From positions 77,754 to 141,753 of the forward strand of contig WTPW01001141.1 in the NCBI GenBank assembly GCA_009809945.1: a stretch of 64,000 nucleotides of DNA, given 5' to 3'. The position numbers and the translations under genes were made by a program. Shown here piece by piece: positions 11,261-22,774 of the stretch. How positions within the stretch are numbered: position 1 is the stretch's first letter; each line of letters starts with the position of its first letter. Under the pieces are notes generated by a model. That model had not been told where the DNA came from and did not search any database. It saw nothing but the letters and a program-made list of their open reading frames with translations. The DNA comes from Gigaspora margarita. Lineage: Eukaryota > Glomeromycota > Glomeromycetes > Diversisporales > Gigasporaceae.

Positions 11261-13312
11261 TAGGACACCAGACATCTCTCATATAGGTCATAACTGATCT
11301 GCATGAATTTAGGCGTTTTTGCTACCCCAAAAATTAAGTAAATTTGCTAAAAGTTGGATTATTACATATAAACTTTATAGTAATTTGCTAAAAACTAAAT
11401 TATAACATCTAGTATCAAGTAAATAAATATAGTATAAATTTTTTTTATTTGAATTCATAGAATTAAAATAAAAAATTTTTTATCAAATTTGGTCAAGAAC
11501 TCGTGGAGATATCTTTGATAAAAGTTTCTGTAAACAATTTCAACGTAGCTTCTTTGTAATATGTTTTTTTGCTTTTTCAAAATAACCCACTGTTCGGCGA
11601 TGATTTACAAGAAATTTTACTATGCTAACTAAAAAAAGTTTTAAAACAAGACTTGTAGCGCATATCATGGACTAATAGAATCTCAAATTTTATGAAAAAN
11701 NNNNNNNNNNNNNNNNNNNNNNNNNNNNNNNNNNNNNNNNNNNNNNNNNNNNNNNNNNNNNNNNNNNNNNNNNNNNNNNNNNNNNNNNNNNNNNNNNNNN
11801 NNNNNNNNNNNNNNNNNNNNNNNNNNNNNNNNNNNNNNNNNNNNNNNNNNNNNNNNNNNNNNNNNNNNNNNNNNNNNNNNNNNNNNNNNNNNNNNNNNNN
11901 NNNNNNNNNNNNNNNNNNNNNNNNNNNNNNNNNNNNNNNNNNNNNNNNNNNNNNNNNNNNNNNNNNNNNNNNNNNNNNNNNNNNNNNNNNNNNNNNNNNN
12001 NNNNNNNNNNNNNNNNNNNNNNNNNNNNNNNNNNNNNNNNNNNNNNNNNNNNNNNNNNNNNNNNNNNNNNNNNNNNNNNNNNNNNNNNNNNNNNNNNNNN
12101 NNNNNNNNNNNNNNNNNNNNNNNNNNNNNNNNNNNNNNNNNNNNNNNNNNNNNNNNNNNNNNNNNNNNNNNNNNNNNNNNNNNNNNNNNNNNNNNNNNNN
12201 NNNNNNNNNNNNNNNNNNNNNNNNNNNNNNNNNNNNNNNNNNNNNNNNNNNNNNNNNNNNNNNNNNNNNNNNNNNNNNNNNNNNNNNNNNNNAAAACGTA
12301 TATCACGTGCCAAAATTGTTTGCAAAAACGTATGACGTCCGAATTTACAAAAACGTTAATATCTCCACGAGTTTTCAACATTTTTTCATAAAATTTGAGA
12401 TTCTATTAGTCAATAATATGCTCTAAAAGTTTACTTAGTGCGCAGTAACTTGTTTCATTTGAACTTGTAAAAATCTAGCCTGTGATGTAATTTTTCTGTT
12501 TTCATCAAAATTGTAAATTTTAGAAAATCCCGAATCTGGAAGCAAATTGAAAAATCATCATAACTTCGTCAATACTAATCCGTTTTTGATGAAATTTTAA
12601 ATAAAGACTTTAAAATACCTATTCTACCAACTTACCTAGCAACATTTTGGAGGTTTCATTTTGAGAAAGTGCTTCTGAAAGCATTTGAAGTTTAACGGAA
12701 TCTTGCGAAAACGTATGCGTCCGAATTTACAAAAACGTTAATATCTTCACGAGTTTTCAATACTTTTTCATAAAATTTGAGAATCTATTAGGCTATTATA
12801 TGCGCTACAAGTCTTGTTATAAAATGTTTTTTAGTTATCATAGTAAAATTTCTTGTAAATCATCGCTGAACAGTGGGTTATTTTGAAAAGTTAAAAATTA
12901 TTATATAAATTACTAACTAATTCACTTAATGATAACCCCGTGCAATTGTATTACATAATTATTTGTTTATCGACATACAATCATGATCAATGATTGTAAT
13001 ATATATGCAGAGTAAGTACCAAGTTGCTATTTATACTAAAGCCCGATTATATGCTACAACTACTTTTTAATTATAATTGATTATCACTTTGCTCCGTAAA
13101 CCATTAATAACTTGTTATATCCAGATTGATTATCATCAAAATGTGGTTAAATTGCTAAAAATAAAATATGACATTTATAAAATCTTAGTAATTCACCAAA
13201 ATATTCGATTATGACCCTTTTTAAAATTAACTTTAATTTGCTAAAATTAAAATTTGGACCTTAGATCAAAATTGAAAAAAAATATGACATATGTCAGAGA
13301 TGTCTGGGGTCC
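11261..13312. mobile_element. hAT-like non-autonomous element with N gap
   Basis: Exact 8-bp duplications TTCTATTT flank it (11253-11260 and 13313-13320). The terminal inverted repeats are TAGGACACCAGACATCTCTC on the left and, on the minus strand, GGACCCCAGACATCTCTGAC on the right. Long inner arms (about 11540-11699 and 12765-12890) are inverted copies of each other. The centre is hidden by 593 Ns. A related block is repeated at 12390-12450 with a GTTTACTTAGTGCG motif. No coding sequence is visible. A second element with the same termini is at 29598-31809. Confidence 0.8.
11700..12292. other. Assembly gap
   Basis: A run of 593 Ns between the two inverted arms of the element at 11261-13312. 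Collapse or failure of a hairpin is a likely reason for the gap. Open frames spanning it are artefacts. Confidence 0.99.
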
Positions 13313-14230
13313 TTCTATTTCATCTTCTTCTGATTGGTCTTCTCTTTGATGTGGACTTTCTACTTTGTCAAGCTGGGCACATATGCTCTCTGTTCGTAAC
13401 GAGAGGTACTTTCCTTTCTTTTCCTAAATTTTGCTGAACTGAACTTCATCACTCTTGTCTAGATTGAAGCAAATTATTTCTTTCTTTCTCTTGTCTGCTG
13501 TGACCTTTTCTAACCTCCACTTTAGAGCTAAAGAGTTGTCAGATAGCCCTCTCTGAAGCTTCTTAATGCGCCTTAATGTATTGTCAATTAACATTACTTT
13601 TTCTAACTCCTTGAACCAATTTGCCTTTCTTCCTCTGCTTGGTGTCTTCTTGACTAACTTTAACTCTTGCTAGGAGATCAGATTCTCAAACTTTTTATCT
13701 AGAAGTTGTTCTACAAAGAATAGGTTTAGCTTGCTCAGGGTTTTGTAGGCTTTGGCAAAGCTTTTATCCCTACTATTTCTCTGATTTTTGTTCTTTCCTT
13801 ATCGATACAAATAGACAGTCATTTGGTTTGCATTGTAATGCCAATAGACCTCACCTTGAGCAGGGATATGCATGTTAAATTGTCCTTCCATATCCTTCTG
13901 AGCCACATTTTTTCATTTTCTAAATCAATGTCTTCTGTTATATATGCATCCTGGAACCCTTGTTTTGCTCTTAAGAGGGTTAGCTCTGTCAGGTTTCCTT
14001 TGGAGTTCAACCTTTTTTGTAGATCTGTAACCTGCTTAACTACAATTTTCTGAGACAAGATCTTATATCCTAGCAGCCCTTTGTGTAAGACGATATAGTT
14101 ACCTGCCTTTTGCATAATATCTAATTTGTGCTTGACTATTCAAATATATAGTTGGTGAATACTATTAAGAGCCTTTATTGGAAGCTTCGAGAGCTGCAGA
14201 ATATAACTAATTTTTGGAAGCAGGCACCTA

Positions 14231-14929
14231 TTATTGACATATACTAACTAACTCAATCCAGTTTAATGCTATCGTAAATTGCCTTACTATGTCACACACT
14301 TTCTTTCTTATTAATGATTCTTTTATCTTGCCATTCAGCCATACTCCTAAAAATCTTGTGGTTGTGGCTATGTTCTCTGCCTTAACTATTTCACCACTGA
14401 GAGTTACTTGGTTTTTCTCCTTTCGTAAACTTGAATTCAAAATCACTAGTTTGAACTTCTTTCTGTTTATTTGTATATTGTTAATTTCAAAAAATTCACT
14501 TGCTATTTCTGTTATTTTCTTAAGCATAGATTTGTTAGCTACTATCCACGTCATATCATATGCATAAGCTAATACAGAGAATTTAAATTTTTGCTGTTTG
14601 CGTGACTGTCTCACCCAATCTGTTGTTTCTTTTATCTTGATTTTGTAACCTATGTCCTCTTTACTAGCCATGTAACACAAAAGAGGATTGGATCATAAAA
14701 AATATGCCAAAGAAGGGGAACAGGACTTTCTCTTGGTCGATCCTATCTAATGCTTCATATGGATCAGTTGTTCCAACAGCTGTAATTATCCTTGCTTTCC
14801 TTTTTTCAAAAAGGTTTAAAACCATTTTGACTACTCTGCTAGGTAGTTTAATCTATACATAGCTAGCTCTAGCGGCAACAGAGATACTGAATCAAATACC
14901 TTCGCATATCTTAAAAGAGAATCCACATC
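14231..14929 (-). pseudogene. LINE fragment with reverse transcriptase motifs
   Basis: In three frames, the order of non-LTR RT motifs is visible on the minus strand: AKVFDSVSLLPLELAM (motif A region, 14850-14920), IDQEKVLFPF (motif B region, IDQG-VLSP in intact relatives, about 14725-14755), then SVLAYAYDMTWIVANKS (motif C, about 14530-14580) and TRFLGVWLNGK (downstream box, about 14325-14360). The catalytic YADD box has become YAYD, so one of the two metal-binding aspartates is lost. Stops and frame changes interrupt the sequence between 14680 and 14850. The 14231-14680 part is open. RT would have copied the element RNA at the nicked target. This copy cannot. Confidence 0.85.
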
Positions 14930-14931
14930 TA

Positions 14932-15899
14932 AGGTAAAAGGGGGTATTGTGGCGAAGTTAACTTTGATCGATGATATCACGTGACTTATCCAATAGAATC
15001 GAATGATTTTGATATCAACTGACTCGTCTCACAAAGACGAATCAAATGGTATAAAAATCATTAAATTCTAATCACTGGATCAAAAGATATTATCATTCAA
15101 AGTTAAAGAAACTAAAGTAAAGATTTTAGAGGGGGTGGGGGTATTGTGGCAAACTTGAACTATATCGTGATACAATGACCACAACTGAATAATTTTTATA
15201 CCATTCGATTCGTCTCAATGAGACGAATCGAATAGTAGTTAAATCACGCAATTCTGACCATTGGATCACAAGATATTGATGATTATGTACAATATACTAT
15301 GATACTAAAATAATTTTGAGGGTATTATAACGAAATACAAAGTTGGCTATAAGGTAAGTGCCTTTTAGTACTATGCAAATCCATTTATGCTCTAAGTAAA
15401 GTTGTTCGCACTGACAAATTACGCATACCCTAAAATTTTCATAAAATTTAAACAACTTTTTATTTATTGACTTTTACAAAATACGTTCTTACGGAAAAAG
15501 TCTAAATTTTTTTGTAGAAGCGTATTTTGTAAAAGTCAATTAATAAAAAGTTGCTCAAATTTTATGAAACTTTTAGAGTACACGTAACTTGATAGGCCGA
15601 AAAACTTTACTTAGAGCATAAATGTGATTTGCATAGTACTAAAAGGCACTTACCTTATGGCTAACTTTTGCGTTTCGTCATAATACCCTCAAAATTATTT
15701 TTGTTTTGTAGTGTCGTGCATACATAATCGTCAATATCTTGTGATCCAGTGATCAGAATTGGATTATCTAACCACCATTTGATTCGTCTCATTGAGACGA
15801 ATCGAATGGTATAAAAATTATCCAATTCTAGTCATTGTATCACAAGATAATACAAATTCACTACAATATCCCCCTTCGCCACAATACCCCCTTTTACCT
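14932..15899. mobile_element. TA-flanked palindromic element (AGGTA termini)
   Basis: The termini are AGGTAAAAGGGGGTATTGTG on the left and its near-exact reverse complement on the right (15880-15899), flanked by TA on both sides (14930-14931, 15900-15901). This fits Tc1/mariner-type insertion. Each arm carries a near-perfect palindrome of the form GATTCGTCTCANNGAGACGAATC (15029-15050 degraded, 15205-15232, 15781-15808). The left arm has an extra copy of the terminal block at 15132-15160. It truncates the LINE. Confidence 0.75.
15352..15655. mobile_element. Nested TA-flanked MITE at the centre of 14932-15899
   Basis: Inverted termini AGGTAAGTGCCTTTTAGTAC at both ends, flanked by TA. They are followed inward by GCTCTAAGTAAAGTTGTTC on the left and the mirrored TTTACTTAGAGC on the right. 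It sits at the symmetry centre of the outer element and shares the AGGTA start, so it looks like a family member inserted into the loop of another. Confidence 0.65.
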
Positions 15900-15904
15900 T
15901 ATAC

Positions 15905-16530
15905 TATTAAATCTCTATGATGTGTCCACGTTAAAAACGTTCTGATTGGCTTGCTTATGCATACACACAAACATGAATGTTGTCAAGAAAACCAGGATTT
16001 GGAATTTTTTTTTTGCCTTATGTTGTCATGAGATAAATTGATCTCTCCGAAGCTAAAAGTTTAATTGTGCTATAAATTCTATAAATAAATAATCAAGGAG
16101 CCACAAATATAAAGCTAAGTAATATTTACTAAAATATGACTCATGTGATGACCACAAATAATCAAAAAGCCACAAATATCAAAGCTAAGTAATATTCGCT
16201 AAAATATGACTTATGTGGTGGCCGCAATATGGTAAATCTCTGATGCTGATTGTCTTGCTTATGCATATACACAAACATGTTTGTTGTCAAGAAAACCGGA
16301 TTGGGAGTTTTTTTTTGCCTTATGTTGTCACGAGATAAATTGATCTCTCTGAAGTTAAAAGTTTAATTGTGCTGTAAATCCCATAAATAAATAATTAAGG
16401 AGCCACAAATATCAAGGCTAAGTAATATTCACTAAATATGACTCATGTGGTCGCAAATAATCAAAAAGCCACAAATATCAAGCCTAAGTAATATTTGCTA
16501 AAATATGATTTATGTGGTGGCCGCAATACA
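15905..16530. repeat. Tandem duplication, two units of about 310 bp
   Basis: Unit 1 (15905-16225) and unit 2 (16226-16530) share GATTG(G/T)CTTGCTTATGCATA, TTGCCTTATGTTGTCA and ATAAATTGATCTCTC. Each also holds two copies of a ~60-bp sub-repeat containing AGCCACAAATATCAA and CTAAGTAATATT. Confidence 0.8.
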
Positions 16531-17374
16531 GTCAATCAAATCAATTAATCAAATCAAATCACTCAATCAAATTATAATAAAATTACTCGGCATCATGTGT
16601 ATATCTGTCCATTTTGAATCAAGAATGTAACTGACTATCAAAATATTCTGTATCTTTGTTTGCTTAAAAATAGTTATGTTCTTGATTCAATTTTACTTCT
16701 AAATACAGTTAAATTAATAGGGTCTTATGATAGATCAGGTGGTAAGTATTATAACATTAAAATTTTTACAGATCCATACCAAATTAATTAATCATTAACT
16801 GAATTTATTCAATAAATCACTAATTTAATTAAAAAAAGTGAAATTAAATCTGGTTCCTATTATAATAAAGCCAGTATTTTTTTACGTTTTCTCATTTGTG
16901 ACCTTGATTAAATATATTTGATGATCGAATTGTAATTTAAATCAATTCAATTAAAAATAACACTTGCTTATGAATTTATTTAATTTGGCTATTATGACAA
17001 TTTAAACATTTATATTTGATATTGTAATAAAACAAAAAAAAATTTTTACCCTGTATTTTAAGTCAAGTTTCATAATTAATATAATTAAAGAATTATATAT
17101 ACCCAATTATGACGTTATATTGCGTTACTTTATGGGAATAAAAACTATGCTGCATATATTTACTAAATTATGACTATGAGAAAAATTTAGCGCATTTTCA
17201 TATTATTAATAGTTATTCAGTATGTAATCATTATTTATGAACATGAAAATCATGTATGCCTGTTTTAGTAATTACTAAATATGGCCCATGAGAAACTTTG
17301 TTTATTAACTGATGATAGCTAAATTTAAAATGCAAGATGAAAATCCTATTATAGAAAACCGGTATGATTTAAAA
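16531..17374. other. AT-rich noncoding stretch
   Basis: It starts with an AATCA-rich microsatellite-like run (16531-16570). I see nothing else with coding or repeat structure. Confidence 0.45.
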
Positions 17375-18170
17375 TCTTATATACTATTTATATACTATCT
17401 ATTAAAGGAGTATCATGTGCCAACCGCCTTTAACAGTTTTTGATACCTGTTGTACTTAAAGTGGGGTTTATTCTATAAGCATTAAATAAATATAAACATA
17501 CCGGTTCGTATATACGTACTATGAGAAATTGCTAAAAAATTCAACCATATGAATTTGAATATATCTTTAAATCACATGAACCTGAGCCTAAATTAAATAT
17601 TTATTACCAGTTTTATTTATACTTCTATACTATTTCTTCTCCAGATTTCAGATTCAGGCTGATCCAAGATTTCATAATTCTTTTTATTATATATCTTATT
17701 TTACTTTTTTAATAATATACAAATTTTAAACTATTTAAACTATATTAGTTACAAACAAAGAGTAAAAGTCGCTGGTTAAAAAAATCTTATACTATTAAAA
17801 GAATTATCGTGTACAAACCACCATTAAAAGTTACATTTTTGATGCCAGTTACACTTAAAAAAGGTTTTTTTCTCTAAGCATTAAATAAATATAAATGTAC
17901 TGGTTCGTACGTACCAATGAAAAATTGCCAAAAAATTTGAACATGTGAATTAAAGTAGCTTGAATATATCTTAAATCACATGAACTTGAGCCTTAAATAA
18001 ATATTTATTCCCAGTTCTTATTTATACTTCTATATTTCTTCAGATTTCAGATTCGGTCTAATCCAGAATTTTCATAATTTTTTTTAATTATAAATCTTTT
18101 TTTACTTTTTAATAATATAAGAATTTTAAACTATTAGTTACAAACAAAGAGTAAAATCGTTGACTAAAAA
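17375..18170. repeat. Tandem duplication, two units of about 400 bp
   Basis: Unit 1 starts at 17375 and unit 2 at 17785. Both begin TCTTATA with ACTAT soon after. Shared blocks include AGCATTAAATAAATATAAA, TTAAATCACATGAAC, AGATTTCAGATTC and GTTACAAACAAAGAGTAAAA. Both starts follow an A and resemble Helitron 5' termini (TC plus CTATTAAA). Confidence 0.7.
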
Positions 18171-18208
18171 AAAAAAGAAAAAGAAAACAAAATAGAAAAA
18201 ATGAAAGA

Positions 18209-18742
18209 TGGTTTGTAATTTGTGAGATTATCAGTTTACTATAATAACAACAGTTTATTAATTCAGATATCTTTCAGTATAATTACTAGAGCTAATGCTT
18301 CTACTCTAATTACAAAGCTATCACTCTGTAATGTTAACTCTAACTGAGTTGTTAACTGAGTTGTTAACTCTTCATTGAATTGTCCTTTATTAAAGAGGGA
18401 GAATGTATACATTTGACCAATCTGACTCTAATAGTTACTAGGAGATAAGTTTTGATTTACTCAAATAAAGGTCTCTTAGTACTACACTAGCTTACTTCCT
18501 TAAGTAAAATCAAAGGGACTTCTCGACATATCTCTCTTTATTGAAGTCAAATTCATTTATTTATATACATTTGAATTAAAAAATATGACACATCAACATG
18601 TTGTCTGGCACGTTAGTGTACTGTTTAATACATTACATGCTATTCAACAATGGTGCTACTAAGCATAACACNTTGATTTGCTATTGAGAATATTTGTAAT
18701 CTGTGCNCCTTAACACACATACGTGCTAACACNTTAACGTGT
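18209..18742 (-). repeat. Possible solo LTR
   Basis: Read on the minus strand, the stretch is less AT-rich than its surroundings. It begins with TG-type candidates near 18740, has a TATAAATAAATG box, an AATAAAG signal, a C/T-rich downstream part and an end in ACAAATTACA at 18209. The direct repeat GTTAACAACTCA occurs twice inside. No 4-6 bp target duplication could be fixed because of Ns at the far end, so this is tentative. Confidence 0.3.
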
Positions 18743-20283
18743 TATGAAGATTTTACAAAAGGGGCGATGATATGTCAATCATCAAGTTTACACGGATTTT
18801 GATTAACATTTAAAGAATTATACAAAAATAGAAATGAAAGCTATCAATATGAAATAAAGGAAAGAAGTTCTATATACAAATTTGGGGTAAACTAAGCAGG
18901 AACTTTGAATCTCTAATGTCACAATTTTGAATTTGTAACAGTACGTTGTTATGGTTTTCTCATTTTAGTCAAGTTAAATAATATTCATTTAAGTCAAGTA
19001 TTTAAATAAGCCATTAACAATTTTTTTACTTTTAATTAATAACTTTATTAAAGCCATTTGAAGTTTATTTCATTTAACGATACCAACCTGGATTCTTCTC
19101 AAATTAAACAAATAGAAGTGACAAATTTGTCGATATAATGGTCAANATACTNTANTAATCAGAATGTTTCAGTTATATTAAGAATTTTTTAGTACATTAT
19201 ATTTTATTTTATATGTTTGTGTAAATACAAAAAAAAATAATCGAAACNANCAAAGGAAAAGATCAAAACATAATTATAATAATGCTAAATAAAATTTTAA
19301 ACGGGCTAATTTGTGAGTATAAAAAATTTTAATAATTCTATTAAATTAAGCATTCAAGATATGAAGATTTGTTATTTATTCTAATTTCATTTACTTTATA
19401 GCACTTAGCATGTATAAAAAATAATTTATTAATCTAATACTTACAGGGTGGCAAATAGGCACAGTAAGTGATTTCAGCAAGTGTGATAATATTATGTTTA
19501 TTACTACGAACTTTGCTATTTATTTTTGAAGTGAATAAAATATTAATCAATAACAGCACAATTATCTAAAATTAAATTGAGTATAGCAATAAGCATTTAT
19601 ATATATACGTATGTTTACTTTCAATATTTAGTAATATAAATCAATGCCATTTTTGGCATTTATCAGAATTTTGTGTGTACATGCGTTTAAGACTTTTTTA
19701 TTATGAGTAAAAATAACAGCTTGCTTACTTATTCATTGAGAATTTATTAATTCAACAATTGGACCATGCAAAGTTAATTTTACAAATTGCATAACATAGT
19801 ATTCCAAAATTTTAGTCAGTATGTTGGATTTTTTTTTTAATATACTGTAAATTATATGGTCGTGTTCACATCTTAGACCATACAAAGTCAATTTTTTTAG
19901 TTTGCATAACATGAAATCAGAAAATTTTGGGGGTTTTTTTTCACATTTATCAAGTAATTCCAGAAAATTAAAGTCATATCAGGTGACATCAGAGAAAAAA
20001 TTGAATGACAAAAATGAAATGATTTGCATAATTGAAATTTAACCAAAAAAAAATTTTTTTTTTGAAAAATTGGGTTAACAGGTTATACAAAACAAAAATT
20101 TTGCATAGCCTTTCAAGACCTTTATACTTAATATTCATTTACCCTGCATTTTAAGTCAAATTTCAGAATTAATATGATTAATACTTAATAAATCCCTGGG
20201 TATTGACATGGAATAATAAATTATTACATTAGGGATGCCGGTGGCGCCCCATCTACTCTTATACAGTAATAATTATTTTTACT
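18743..20283. other. AT-rich interior of the candidate Helitron
   Basis: No reading frame or RNA gene is visible. The last part (20230-20260) is locally GC-rich (GGTGGCGCCCC), as often seen near Helitron 3' ends. Confidence 0.45.
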
Positions 20284-20314
20284 GCACGTCTGTAAGGACG
20301 TGCAAGAATGCTAG
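20284..20314 (+). terminator. Helitron 3' terminal hairpin and CTAG
   Basis: Stem GCACGTC, loop TGTAAG, stem GACGTGC, spacer AAGAATG, then CTAG|T. This is the known Helitron 3' terminus layout. The spacer length (7) is the same as in the other candidate terminus at 58671-58698. Confidence 0.75.
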
Positions 20315-20354
20315 TCTCTATATAAATTTAATTAATACTCAAAATTTAATCTAT

Positions 20355-20592
20355 TAGCAATATATTATATTATATATAGAACTATATATCAGTTATTCAA
20401 TTTATTACACTATTGTCATATGTAAATTTTTTATATATAAAATTATAAAAAAAAATATATAAAATTACTATAAATTTTAAAGAAATAATGTTCCAAAGTC
20501 TATATATCAACTTAAAATAACATTTTTCAGAAATATAGAACAAGAGGAGGAGAAAAAAATAGTACAAAAATCAGATCAGAATTTTATTGATT
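20355..20592 (+). repeat. Long inverted repeat, left arm
   Basis: Inverted copy of 25094-25315. Shared blocks include AAAGAAATAATGTTCCAAA, ATATCAACTTAAAAT and TAGTACAAAAATCAGATCAG. Together with the palindrome 24479-25093 it forms a fold-back element into which the 20594-24474 segment was inserted. Confidence 0.75.
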
Positions 20593-20974
20593 TATTATTG
20601 CTCAATCAGTTGACTTTATTCAAACCAACTGACCATCTTTATTTACAAATCTGAAAAACATATGGGATAAGGGCTGCTACTCTTATTGGCTCTAATATAC
20701 ATAATCACATTTTCCACCATAGCGACATGCATTTATCACAATAGCAAACGAAATAGAGAGCCAGGTGAGCGATAGCGAAAAGACAGAGATTCTTGGCCTT
20801 AAATACACCTTCTGTATCACTGGTCCATACTGTAAAAACATTTACAAAATCTCATGACAATAATCAAAGAATAACTATAAAAAGATACATAACAAAACCT
20901 GTATATGATCAGTCATAAAGTCATCTGATCTCACAATAATGATCGCCCTGTTACTTCGTTGACAGGCTTTTCAT

Positions 20975-21410
20975 TATACTGGTCCTTGCGCTGCCACTTA
21001 TAGCCATGGAGCCAAATACAAACAACTGGTCCTTGCACTGCTACTTGTAGCTGTGAAGCCAAATACAACAACTGGTCCTTGCACTACCATTTGCAGTCGT
21101 GGATCCAACTACCTCTGGTCCTTGCACTGCCACTTGCAGCCGTGAAGCCAGGTACAAAACAGGTCCTTGCACTGCCACTTGCAGCTACGTAAGCAAACAA
21201 AACATCAGGTCCTTGCACTGCTAATGTAGCTGTGGAGCCTGGCATAGCAAAAACATCAGGTCCTTGCGCTACTAACGCAGCCGTGGAGCCTAGCATAACA
21301 AAAACATCAGGTCTTTGCACTGCTAATGCAGCTGTGGAGTCTGGCATAACAAAAACATCAGGTCCTTACACTGCTAACGCAGCCGTGGAGCCTGGCATAA
21401 CAACAGTTTC
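20975..21410. repeat. Minisatellite, 46-51 bp unit, about nine copies
   Basis: Units contain GGTCCTTGCACTGC and GCAGCCGTGGAGCC. The later units (21190-21410) have a 51-bp period and therefore keep a repetitive minus-strand frame open (PGSTAALAVQGPDVF-like). I treat that frame as a by-product of the period, not as a gene. Confidence 0.8.
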
Positions 21411-21424
21411 ACTTGCTTGACTTC

Positions 21425-21784
21425 AGGTAGGTAAGGGAGAGCGATAGAGCCAGCCTCTACAAGGTGAGTGATAGCGAAAAGAAAGATAACCTTCTTCACA
21501 GAGATTATTGACCTTAAATACTCTTTCATATCACCAGTCCATACTTGGCAATAGCCATAATCCATTACCCTTATCATCGATCTAACAATAATCATAACAA
21601 AATAAATTACAAAATCATATGCAGATCCAAAATTACCTGTATATACAAGTTACAAAATATTACAACAATAATCAAAGAATAGCCATAAAAGAATACATAA
21701 ACAAAACCTGCACATGACCGGTTATAAAGTCATCTGATCTCACAATAATGATCGCCCTGTCACTTCATTGACAGGCTTTTCATT
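21425..21784. repeat. Segmental duplication, copy matching 24120-24477
   Basis: About 360 bp are nearly identical to 24120-24477 (GATAGAGCCAGCCTCTACAA through GACAGGCTTTTCATT). A more diverged third copy is at 20745-20975. It is the shared 5' region (minus orientation) of the two tandem elements. Confidence 0.85.
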
Positions 21785-21959
21785 ATTATTGCTCAATCAG
21801 TTGACTTTATTCAAACCAACTGACCATCTTTATTTACAAATCTGAAAAACATATGGGAATAGAAGATAATCGCTAGTTAGCAAAAACCATCTTCCTAGAA
21901 ACTGTAACTCTTGCTCTATTATAACATAACTGCTGCTTTGCTGTTCCAACCTCCTATAG

Positions 21960-22480
21960 CCCAAATTTTTGTCAAGGATAAACTATTATAAGCAATACTT
22001 TTATAATATTCGAATGCCTTTCATTTATTTCTTTCAACTCCAATTCCATTTTGATAGACAATTCCTATGTAAAGCATTCCCTTAGAACTTGACACCAAAT
22101 AAATTTCATTAGCGTCAAGCATGTCAGCAGATTATCCATAAAATTCCAATGCTATTCGTTTATCCTTTTCAACACCGATACCTTTTTTATAACAATATCC
22201 AACTCCTTCTGTTCCATGAACGTTACCTATATTGGCAGATTTTCATAGTATTTGAATGCCTTTCTCCCATTCCTTTTAGCTCCAATTCCTTTTTCATAAA
22301 AATGCCCAACTCTTCCTTTTCATAACAATATCCAACTTTTCTTGTTATATAAGCCTTGTTCCATAAGCATCACCCAAATCAGTAGATTTTTGAATGCCTT
22401 TTTCCATCCTTCTTAACTCCAATGACTTCTAGTCGTCAAAACCAAGGAAAGTATCAGTATTATATCCTTCTTTACAAAGC
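21960..22480 (-). pseudogene. Sel1-like repeat protein relic
   Basis: Minus-strand translation in shifting frames gives at least four decayed Sel1-type units: YEKGIGAKRNGRKAFKYYE (about 22250-22310), CYKKGIGVEKDKRIALEFY (about 22130-22195), VYQNGIGVERNK with KAFEYYKS (about 22000-22070) and a poorer one near 22380-22440. The unit pattern Y-x-x-G-x-G-V-x-x-(N/D)-x-x-K-A-(F/L)-x-(Y/F)-Y is the hallmark of Sel1 repeats, which form helical scaffold domains. Stops and frameshifts occur in every unit, so no protein is made. Glomeromycotina genomes carry very large Sel1 families, often with kinase domains. No kinase domain is seen here. Confidence 0.8.
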
Positions 22481-22774
22481 AAATTTTAACTCTATCCTTA
22501 TTCTGATTGGCCAAATGATAACCAACATATGTAGCAAAACTTGACTATTCAAATAATAGTTTATGATAATTTGAAAGGATAATTCTATAAGAGAGTAGCA
22601 AAGATTGTTCTTCAGCATTTAATGCCAAAAGATATATTCTTATACTCCCTGAATCGACAGCATGTTTTGTTGGTTCACTCCATAATTTGGTACAATAACT
22701 CTGTACCAGTGATAACGTACAAGAAGGTATGAAAACAAAGTTCTCATCCCATCCGCATTACCCATATCAGCAGA

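Larger units (their letters stand above)
9390..14929 (-). pseudogene. Decayed LINE (non-LTR retrotransposon)
   Basis: Minus-strand remains of one LINE. From its upstream side they run as RT palm motifs (14230-14929), a connection region (13313-14115), an RNase H domain (10460-10970), a C-terminal stretch with a degenerate Cys/His motif (about 10050-10300) and a 3' UTR ending in A/T-rich sequence near 9390. The 5' part (endonuclease and RT fingers) is missing because the element is cut at 14930 by the palindromic element 14932-15899. A hAT-like element (11261-13312) splits the reading frame. Removing it with one target copy leaves the same frame open across the joint (DEIEHLLSIHK). There are several stops and frameshifts, so it is not functional. 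The RT/RNase H order is the one known for I/Jockey-type and related fungal LINEs. The precise clade is not resolved. Confidence 0.85.
17785..20314 (+). mobile_element. Candidate non-autonomous Helitron
   Basis: The 3' end is strong: a 7-bp perfect stem GCACGTC/GACGTGC (20284-20290, 20297-20303), seven bases, then CTAG at 20311-20314 followed by T. The 5' end is less certain: TCTTATACTATTAAAAG at 17785 after an A, or the duplicated start at 17375, or TCTATTAAAGG at 17398. There is no coding sequence inside. Helitrons insert between A and T without target duplication, which fits both ends. Confidence 0.55.
20594..21784 (-). mobile_element. Tandem element 1 (minisatellite-bearing)
   Basis: On the plus strand it starts ATTATTGCTCAATCAGTTGA and ends TTGACAGGCTTTTCATT, exactly as element 2 (21785-24474) does. 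The two are head to tail. On the minus strand each has a hairpin near its 5' end (CCTGTCA/TGACAGG; 21757-21776 here, with a related one near 20948) and a hairpin near its 3' end (TCAGTTG/CAACTGA) next to AATAAAG motifs. The interior is a 46-51 bp minisatellite (20975-21410). It lacks the Sel1 and SAP sequences of element 2. Confidence 0.55.

Noticed and set aside
11683..12426. Long open frames across the N gap
   Set aside because: They consist of Ns and have no information; the real flanks have stops.
21084..21347. An 87-aa repetitive protein on the minus strand
   Set aside because: It arises from the 51-bp minisatellite, and the frame shifts where the unit length changes.
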